Assembly (NCBI GenBank): GCA_030512335.1
Contig: JAULSU010000006.1
Span: 2,294,001-2,358,000, forward strand
Direction of reading: 5' to 3'
DNA: 64,000 bases
Origin: Immersiella caudata
Lineage: Eukaryota; Ascomycota; Sordariomycetes; Sordariales; Lasiosphaeriaceae
Shown here: piece after piece, positions 57,401 through 64,000 of the stretch
Layout: every line of letters starts with the position of its first letter
Numbering within the stretch: position 1 is the stretch's first letter
Program-made: the position numbers and the translations under genes
The notes under the pieces: model-generated
The model's database searches: none
What the model was told of the DNA's origin: nothing
Seen by the model: the letters and a program-made list of their open reading frames with translations, nothing else

Positions 57401-59605
57401 TGACTGGTCACATGTTGTCCCAGAACAAGAGCATCGCGGCAGCACCAGCATTGATGGTGGTGACTGCAGCGATGTCGCATCGCATCACAAGGAGATGGGA
57501 TCAGATGCAACCACCATGGCGTCACCTGGTGGCAGCGAGACAGCGGATGGTAACGATAAGGATGTCGATGGCATGAGCCGTCGGACCGGAGACGTGCAGA
57601 TTTATCTGTACTATGTCAGGTCTGTCGGCTGGTGGGCTACCATCTTGTTTGTCATTGCCATTACTGGCTTTGTCTTTTCGGTGTCGTTTCCAAGTAAGTG
57701 CAGTCATTCTATCTCTCTCCGTTTCCTATCAAGGTGCGTTGCTGACGGCCTTTAAGCTGTCTGGGTCCAGTGGTGGGCCGCCTACAACGAGTCGGAACCC
57801 AATGGAAGATTGGGATACTGGCTCGGCATCTATGCGATGTTTGGCGGTGTTGCTATCATCTGTCTCTTTTTGAGCTGCTGGTAAGTCACCCTTCCCACTG
57901 CCACAAGGGGCCTGACGCTAACTCAGGTTCCAGGCAAATGATCATAACCATGGTTCCTCGATCTGGCGAGAAGTTCCATTTTGAGCTTTTGAAGACTGTT
58001 ATAAGGTATGGCCTGCTCTTCACTACATAGGAGAGGGTAACACTAACGACTGCAGCGCACCAATGTCCTTCTTCGTAAACACTGATACCGGTGTCACCCT
58101 TAACCGTTTCAGCCAGGATCTGCAGCTCATTGATATGGAGCTGCCCGTTGCCGCACTTAATACTTTTACCAGTATGTCAGCCCCAGCTTCCCCTAGGTGA
58201 CTTTCTAACACAGGCAACAGCGTTCATTCTCTGCATCGCCCAGATGGCCCTCATTGGCGTCGGATCTATCTATGCCGCCATTTCGTTTCCCATTGTCCTG
58301 TTTGCCCTGTACGTGGTGCAGTGGTGCTATCTGCGCACCTCACGCCAGCTCCGTCTTCTGGATATCGAGGCCAAGGCTCCTCTCTACTCCCTTTTTGAGG
58401 AGTCACTCAGCGGCCTCTCGACCATCCGTGCCTTTGGCTGGCAAGACACTCTCAAGGACAAGAACCGCGCGTTGTTGGACCGCTCGCAGCGCCCTTTCTA
58501 TCTTTTGTTTGCAGTGCAACGCTGGCTCACGCTGGTTCTAGACCTCATCGTGGCTGCGGTTGCTGTCTTGCTTGTGGTGTTGGTCGTTACGCTTCGCGGC
58601 ACCGTCAGTGCCGGCGGAGTGGGACTCGCACTGCTTGGTGTCATCCAGTTCAGCCAGAACATCAAGCTTTTGGTGACGTACTGGACCATGTTGGAGACAC
58701 ACATCGGTTCAGTCGCTCGTGTGAGGAGTTTTACCGAAACAACAGTGTCTGAGGATCAGCCTGGCGAGAAATACCTCCCGCCGCCAGAGTGGCCCGCAAA
58801 CGGGGCGATCGAGATCAAGAACTTGACAGCGTCATACGGAGGAAGCAACCTTGTCCTCAAAGACCTGTCCCTTTCGATTGCAGCCGGCGACAAGATTGGG
58901 ATCTGCGGTCGCACTGGCAGCGGCAAGACCTCTCTCCTTATGACCCTTTTCCGGCTCGTCGAGCTCCAGAGTGGTTCCATTTCCGTTGATGGCATCGACA
59001 TTGCCACCGTACCTCGCCAAGAAGTCCGCCGCCGCATCTCCGGCGTACCGCAACAGCCGTTCCTCCTCAAGGGCTCGGTGCGGCTGAATGCTGACCCCAT
59101 GGGCGCTGCCTCGGACGAAGATATCCTGCACGCCCTGGAGTGCGCACAGCTCTCACGGCTTGTCAACGACAAAGGTGGCCTGGATGCCGATATTGACGAT
59201 TTGAACTTGTCTAGTGGCCAGAGACAACTACTTGGACTGGCGCGCGCGCTGCTTCGTCCGAGCAGCATCCTCATTCTGGATGAGGCCACTAGCAGGTATG
59301 ACGTTTCACCTCCCTCATGTAAGCACGGTATGCTGACTGAAGACAACAGCATCGACGCAAGGACAGAAGATGCCGTTCAACGTGTCATTCGCAAGAAGTT
59401 TCCCGGTCACACTATCATTGCCGTGGCTCACCGTCTGGACACAATCATGGACTTTGACAAGGTTGCCGTCCTGGACGGCGGGCAGCTGGTTGAGTTTGAC
59501 AGCCCGTATTCATTGCTCGAGGTACCGGGCTCGGCGTTCTCGCGTCTCTATAACGCTGCGGTGGCTGAGGATGAGAACGATGATGATCTCGAAGTGGTTG
59601 AGTGA
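54483..59605 (+). CDS. ABCC (MRP)-type full ABC transporter
   Basis: Eleven exons: 54483-54713, 54815-55352, 55450-55670, 55742-56255, 56314-57038, 57111-57693, 57757-57880, 57934-58005, 58056-58171, 58221-59295 and 59350-59605; 1484 residues with all phases matching. An N-terminal TMD0-like hydrophobic region leads to the SFFLWLNPLFRSGFSRVLD motif typical of ABCC proteins. NBD1 has Walker A GPVGCGKST, signature LSGGQSQRI and Walker B VILDDTFSGLD; its switch histidine is replaced (VVSSSSKRLPFAD). NBD2 has Walker A GRTGSGKTS, signature LSSGQRQLL, Walker B ILILDEATS and an intact AHRLD switch. A polar Ser/Asp/Gly linker separates the halves. It is transcribed away from the NRPS gene and is the likely exporter or self-protection pump for the peptide; the fusahexin locus also has a single ABC partner. 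Confidence 0.93.
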
Positions 59606-59769
59606 TTTTTCAAGGGTGGACACTTTTTTGGTTACCTTCCTTTTTGGATCAAAATGGGTGGCAAAAGTGCTATTTTGGATATATCTAGTCTTTCCTTTGA
59701 TGACAAGACAATTCACGGCCGATCTCCAATTTCCAATCTCCCCCTCGCCAAACACCCAAGCGTGTCTGT

Positions 59770-60255
59770 CTAGCGTGACATCGCATCCGGATATCTCTGC
59801 AACAACTCCACCATCTCACCATCACCATTGACCCACTCCCAGCCACCTCTCAAACCATTTCCCCGACCCTCCACCATCCTAAACCCATAGACATTCGTCC
59901 AACTCCATCCCTCACCATTCTCCACCTTTATCGAGAATGTCGCCCAACAAGCCGCGCTCGTCTGTGACATCACCTCGATCCTCGCCTTCTCAAGGCGCAT
60001 GTTAATGCCGACCCCGAGCGACGCGAACCGATTTAGCTGGTTTTGGATCATGCTGGTGGTGATTTTCTCGTCGGGAAATGTGTTGATAGTTCCAATGGTG
60101 AAAGCTGTGCAGCCAGGGAGGTAGTACTTGGCAATTTGAGCAGAGATTTCAGGGATAGGAAGGGAGCAGGCGGCCCCGTCGGTAAGTGCTTGAGCGTAGC
60201 CTTCTAGCGTGGCGATGGCGAATTCTTTGATGTCGGTGTGGGGTTCGGGTGTCAT
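59770..60255 (-). CDS. NTF2-like (SnoaL-fold) hypothetical protein
   Basis: A single exon of 161 residues, convergent with the ABC gene (165 bp between stop codons). The pattern fits the NTF2-like alpha+beta barrel: an N-terminal helix DIKEFAIATLEGYAQALTDG, then ITTSMIQNQLNRFASLG, then strands INMRLEKARIEVMSQTSAACWATF and GWSWTNVYGFRMVE ending in WEWVNGDGEMVELLQRY. Members can be isomerases, hydratases or non-catalytic dimers; no catalytic set can be picked out. No signal peptide. Proximity to the cluster is suggestive only, since the known NRPS4 locus is described as NRPS plus ABC alone. Confidence 0.7.
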   Translation of the reverse strand: MTPEPHTDIKEFAIATLEGYAQALTDGAACSLPIPEISAQIAKYYLPGCTAFTIGTINTFPDEKITTSMIQNQLNRFASLGVGINMRLEKARIEVMSQTSAACWATFSIKVENGEGWSWTNVYGFRMVEGRGNGLRGGWEWVNGDGEMVELLQRYPDAMSR

Positions 60256-60814
60256 TTTGACTCCGGGCCAGGGAGGGGTTGCAGTGAGAGTTTGGAATGG
60301 AATGCCAGGTGTATTGTGGCGAGAACTAAAGAGTCTAGATCGTGCTGGTTCTAATTATGGGTGCAAGTAGAGTTGAGCGCAAGTCAAGTTGCGAGTTAAA
60401 GTTTTAAAGCTGCTTTGACTGGGGGCTGATGTCGAGGTTCTTTCCTAGGTGACACACACAGTTTGGTTGGGCCTGACCTGCATATTGTCATTGGCCGGGA
60501 TCCGACCACCCGAGGCACTGTGTAGCTTGAAACGCGGACCACAAGTGGACTTTGTAATCATGAAAGTCCCTTACACATGCACACATAAAAACTTTTTGAG
60601 GCTTTTGAATGAACCACGAAGCCCTCCGCCCGACTCAGGTTGCGCAAAGGTCTGCCACTGATGATAGTGGGGAGTCATTCTTGGGAGGAGTCCGGCGCAA
60701 CTCGGAAGAACAGCCCGGCGACTGTCAGGGGGTAAAAGACTGAGACAGCTGACGTCTTTTTTTTATTTTATTTTTTTTTTATTTTAATTTATCACCTTCA
60801 ACTCACTGCCTCGT
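60256..60814. other. Intergenic with an AT-rich low-complexity tract
   Basis: This is the promoter of the NTF2-like gene. A T/A-only run (about 60757-60792) marks the 3' flank of the next minus-strand relic. No gene is seen. Confidence 0.5.
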
Positions 60815-61770
60815 CTAGAAATAATCCATCAGGTACCCTTCTTCACCCTCACCCTCTTGAACGTCGCTATCCTTCGCGAATCCGTTATCCCCCTCGGTCC
60901 TCAACTCTGAAGAAGCACTGCAGCTGGCCATCACACCCTTCGCCCTTTTCTCCATACCCGCGACCGTCATGTCTCGGCTACCATCAGATGACTCATCTGG
61001 AGACGAGAGACCGCTTTCCCTCTCACCCAGCCCATAGAAAAGAAACGGCAGAACACTGTTCTTCCACAACGGTACCCTCTCCGGCCAGCTCAGCACAACC
61101 ACCCATGCCAACAGAGCCATGTTGATAACCAGTAAACCAGACGGAAAAAGCAGCCATCGCCAATCGAAATAGGTGCACGACAACGCCCGGATGACTTCGC
61201 CGCGTACCCCGTACCCTGAGCCCCTCAAATACGTGCTCGAGAACGCGCCGTCCATGCTCTCGTCAGGCCCAAACCCGGTGGTGCGCATTAGGTTTGTTGC
61301 GGCGGTAGTTAGGTTGTTCATCGAACTGCTTAGGCTTTGGATAGTCGCCGTCCTGTTGTTGTAAAGCGGGTTCAGCCACCAGCGATTCGGCCATTCCAGT
61401 TCAAGCCCCTGGCACGTGTCGTAGGTGCACATGGCGGTGTTGAAGAGGTGTCGAAGGAAGCTTTGCAGGGCGGAGATGTACACGGGGGTAGATTTTGTAT
61501 AAACAGGCGTTTGGAACGGTGATGTTTGACCCGGCAGTGCGGCTGAGGTAATGGTCCCATGTGTGCTCTGGGACGCCCTTTGGGGTTGAGGAGATGTTCG
61601 ATTCCGTGTACCATGTTCCGTCGGCATCAAGCACACAGGGGGATTTCACGACGGTGCAGCTGCCTCCGAAGGGCCCAGGTCCCGGTGCGTCGGGTCTATT
61701 GGCTGCTGCCGTGGTTGTGGTTGGATGCGATGCCACAGAGAGCGTAGTCGATCTTTGGTCTGTTGCCACT
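60815..61770 (-). pseudogene. DUF3176-type membrane protein, frameshifted and truncated
   Basis: The minus-strand C-terminal part (about 61480-60815) reads VYISALQSFLRHLFNTAMC, TYDTCQGLELEWPNRWW, RALSCTYFDWRWLLFPSG, one hydrophobic helix LLVINMALLAWVVVLSW and a cytosolic tail. This is the C-terminal half of the fungal DUF3176 family, which has a large extracellular domain and a final TM helix. Upstream, SCTVVKSPCVLDADGTWYTE...GSNITVPNACLYKIYP is in another frame; the shift falls at a run of five C (plus-strand 61484-61488), where removing one base would restore continuity. The N-terminal TM helices expected for the family are not found further upstream, where only a Pro/Arg-rich polar frame exists. 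I infer a pseudogene. A sequencing error at the homopolymer could explain the frameshift but not the missing N-terminus. Confidence 0.6.
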
Positions 61771-62700
61771 TGCTCGTCTTGGACTGCGGGAGCTGTGGTT
61801 TCCGAAGGCCTTGGCTCGGGGCATTTCGAAGGGGAGTCGAGTTTGAGACTTCCTCGTTCCGTTCCAGAGATGGACGTTGCGGGGCATCTGGAGGGGCAGT
61901 GACGGGGTCACGAAACCTGTCCGTCGCGTGTATCAGTTGGGTCGTTGGCTGAGGCTGCGGACCCTCCTGATGCCGTCTAGGGACGGCCGTGTTCATCGCT
62001 GCCGAACAGTCACGGGACAGCCCGCTTGCCTGATTTTGCGTGACAACCGGGGAGATCTGCTTCCTTCTTCGTATAGCGTTTCTCAGGGATATGGCTCTGG
62101 AGAGTCGCCGGGGGCCGGGAAATGGTGGCGTCATGCTGTCTTACCCCAAAGAGGAAAATCAGCATACAAGTGCGCTGCCGGTTGCCGCCGTGGCTGCAGT
62201 GATGGCCCAATTGTCCCCCGCCATGATGGCCGGGCCCGACGAAAGACATTTGGAAAGGACGTTGGTTGAGGGAAGCCTTGTCGGGCCCAAGCCAGCTGCC
62301 CGAAATACCGTGCCGAAGGTGGGGGAACCTTCTAGCTGCTCCTTCCAATCCTCACACTAGGCCTTCACATCTCGTGTTGGCCCCCAATTGTTGCTAGCAT
62401 GCCCCCCACAGGCTCAGACACCCGCCCCGGTTCTGACACATGCAGTTCTTTCCCGTGAATGGCACCGATGATATCGCGGCTTGCATAATGTCCCTCGACA
62501 ACTCGCAATGTCAAGACTCTGCACAACCTCTTCCTGCTCGAAGAGTTTGGGGACTGCTCCCGCAGGTGCACTGCGCTGTCCGACGCTACCGAATGCACAT
62601 CCAATATATTCTGATTAACGGTTTCCCCATTGGCAATTCCTCATCCAAAGCCTGCATTTGAAGGGACACTTCAAGTACTAACCCTTCGCTATTTGATATC
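61771..62700. other. Spacer, no intact gene
   Basis: A minus-strand frame at 61646-62134 (Arg/Gln/Pro-rich, containing SKWQQTKDRLRSLWHRI) may be the polar cytosolic N-terminus of the DUF3176 relic but lacks the following TM segment. Nothing else is supportable. Confidence 0.35.
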
Positions 62701-64000
62701 CTATAGAGAATTCTTAAGCCAGTCCCATTCCTGCTCCTGGTTTGCTTTCGGCTCACTAGCGATGATTTCTTCGGCCTGAAAGAAAGAATCCCTCTGTGGG
62801 AACATGGGAGCCTTGCTGCGTTTCATAGGGATGGATTGATACTCATACATTGGATGTATAGTGGGCGCCGTGAGCGGCCACGCAGACTGAGCGGCGCTGA
62901 AATGATCCCCTGTCGGCTGCGTGGCATAGGTGGGCGGCTGGTTGCGAGCGTGGACCGGAGCATACTGGGAGCTGGGCGAGTCCGTGTTGTCATAGACAGT
63001 AGCTTGCATCTGTTCCATGATATGGTCGATCTGCTGGAGGTCATCCTTGGTGCGCGAAGTCGGAGTCCACCACTCAGCCGGAGTTCCTTCCATGGGCCTG
63101 GATTGATCGAATTGACCATGCTGGCCCTCTAGCTCTTGAGATGCTTGATGAGCCCGGATTGCGGCAAGTTGAGCTTCATTAAGTTGATTTTCAACCGTCT
63201 GAGGCTGCTGTGCACTCTTCTGCTGCCGAGCTAGTTGACGTTGATATTGTTGTTGTAGCAGTTGTTGCATTGTTAGCATCTGTTGCGGCTGTTGTTGTTG
63301 TTGTTGTTGTTGTTCTTGTTGTTGAGCAATCATCTGAGCCTGTTGTGGAGTCAACTGAGACTTTTTTGATGCTGGTGTAGCCTCTTGAGCAAGCCTTTGA
63401 GCAATCATCGCCTGTCGAGCCTCCTGCTGTTGTTTCAGCGCGAGCAATCGTTGTCGTTGTAATTGTTGTTGTTCAACGGCACTTACTGGGCCATTCCGGG
63501 TAAGAAAATCGTTCCCCAGGGCTTCTATTTCCAATTGGTCTTCTTGGATAGTTTGTCGAGGTGAATGATATGGCTGTTGTGGAGCCTTGGAGTCGAGGGG
63601 GCCCGCTCGCAGGGGTGATGCCAGCGGGTGTCGTGGTGGTGCGCCCCGGTGTCGTGATGGCTGCGGCTGTGTTGGTGGGACCGATTTCTGAAGTTGTGGT
63701 TTTGGACGTGGCTGGTCGTGAACTTGTAACTGGTGTCGCTTCAGTGCTGTTCTAGAGCCAAAGGGGGGATATTGGCAACGCGGCTCAGGACATGAGAACA
63801 ACACTGAATGCGTGGCTTCGTGGTTGCATCGTTCTTGGTAGTTCGTGAGCCCACTCCAGCCGTGGGAGCAGGAAGAGAAGCGGCACATAAATGCATGATG
63901 CCCAAAACTCTCCCGGAACTCATCCAGTTCTTTACGACTGAGCTCGCCATGTTCGTACGTCGCCACTAGTTTCTGCACGCTGCTTTCGTAGCGGGGAAAT
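62701..64000 (-). CDS. C2H2-type and poly-Gln protein, 3' part only
   Basis: The frame is open to the right edge, so the N-terminus lies outside the window. Near the edge it reads YESSVQKLVATYEHGELSRK, then a Cys/His-rich block with FMCRFSSCSHGWSGL, HEATHSVLFSCPEPRCQYP and RTALKRHQLQVHD, which matches the degenerate paired C2H2 fingers at the C-termini of many fungal NACHT, kinase or TPR proteins. A long Gln-rich coiled region follows (poly-Q near 63281-63330, then QLNEAQLAAIRAHQASQELE), and the protein ends in an acidic/aromatic DWLKNSL. A nuclear or signalling role is plausible; the missing N-terminal domain would decide. Confidence 0.75.
   Translation of the reverse strand, partial: FPRYESSVQKLVATYEHGELSRKELDEFRESFGHHAFMCRFSSCSHGWSGLTNYQERCNHEATHSVLFSCPEPRCQYPPFGSRTALKRHQLQVHDQPRPKPQLQKSVPPTQPQPSRHRGAPPRHPLASPLRAGPLDSKAPQQPYHSPRQTIQEDQLEIEALGNDFLTRNGPVSAVEQQQLQRQRLLALKQQQEARQAMIAQRLAQEATPASKKSQLTPQQAQMIAQQQEQQQQQQQQPQQMLTMQQLLQQQYQRQLARQQKSAQQPQTVENQLNEAQLAAIRAHQASQELEGQHGQFDQSRPMEGTPAEWWTPTSRTKDDLQQIDHIMEQMQATVYDNTDSPSSQYAPVHARNQPPTYATQPTGDHFSAAQSAWPLTAPTIHPMYEYQSIPMKRSKAPMFPQRDSFFQAEEIIASEPKANQEQEWDWLKNSL
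63281..63330 (-). repeat. CAA/CAG trinucleotide tract encoding poly-Gln
   Basis: The plus strand shows a near-continuous run of tgt/ttg triplets, which reads on the minus strand as QQQEQQQQQQQQPQQ in the C2H2/poly-Q gene. Length polymorphism between strains is likely. Confidence 0.85.

Noticed and set aside
60757..60792. AT-only tract as a possible origin or matrix-attachment site
   Set aside because: Short low-complexity sequence in a 3' flank; no supporting motif.

Overview
The window is nuclear DNA from a filamentous ascomycete, most likely a Sordariomycete. The evidence is short GT..AG introns (about 50-140 bp) with CTGAC/CTAAC branch sites, long gene-poor spacers, and typical fungal families: CE1 esterase, GT32, a Clr5-ankyrin protein, con-10, a DHA2 MFS pump, a giant NRPS and an ABCC transporter. 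I cannot name the genus.

Left part (1-19 kb): a secreted CE1 esterase (165-1096), a Ser/Thr-rich protein (4174-5169), a GT32 glycosyltransferase (6934-8040), an SDR with a hidden in-frame intron (9192-10106), a Clr5/ankyrin protein (11116-13392) and a small two-exon gene (14569-15011, minus), separated by long empty spacers and one F-box/LRR-like relic near 2 kb.

Middle (19-25 kb): an intact con-10-type gene whose exons each carry one repeat (20675-21242) lies among broken oxidoreductase genes: an aldo/keto reductase, an SDR and a possible P450 fragment. A DHA2-type MFS transporter (23234-25157, minus) follows.

Right part (27.8-59.6 kb): one NRPS gene of seven exons (27822-52388, minus; I reconstruct 8049 residues) and a divergent eleven-exon ABCC transporter (54483-59605, plus; 1484 residues) share a 2.1 kb upstream region. 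The NRPS reads Cpartial-A1-T1-E1-C2-A2-T2-C3-A3-T3-E2-C4-A4-T4-C5-A5-T5-E3-C6-T6-C7-T7*. There are five A domains, epimerases at modules 1, 3 and 5, a sixth module without an A domain, a terminal C domain in place of a thioesterase, and a last carrier-like domain that has lost its serine. The layout and lone ABC partner match the Fusarium NRPS4 (fusahexin) system, so I infer a cyclic hexapeptide with alternating D and L residues that is exported by the ABC pump. The locus is therefore probably a homologue or variant of a described system rather than a wholly new one. Its oddities (missing A6, dead T7, unusual A2 pocket and A3 A8 motif) are the most interesting part of the window.

Right edge: an NTF2-like gene convergent with the transporter, a frameshifted DUF3176-type membrane-protein relic, and the 3' part of a C2H2/poly-Gln protein that runs off the window. 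All exon structures were worked out by eye from splice signals and reading frame; no alignment or transcript data were available.
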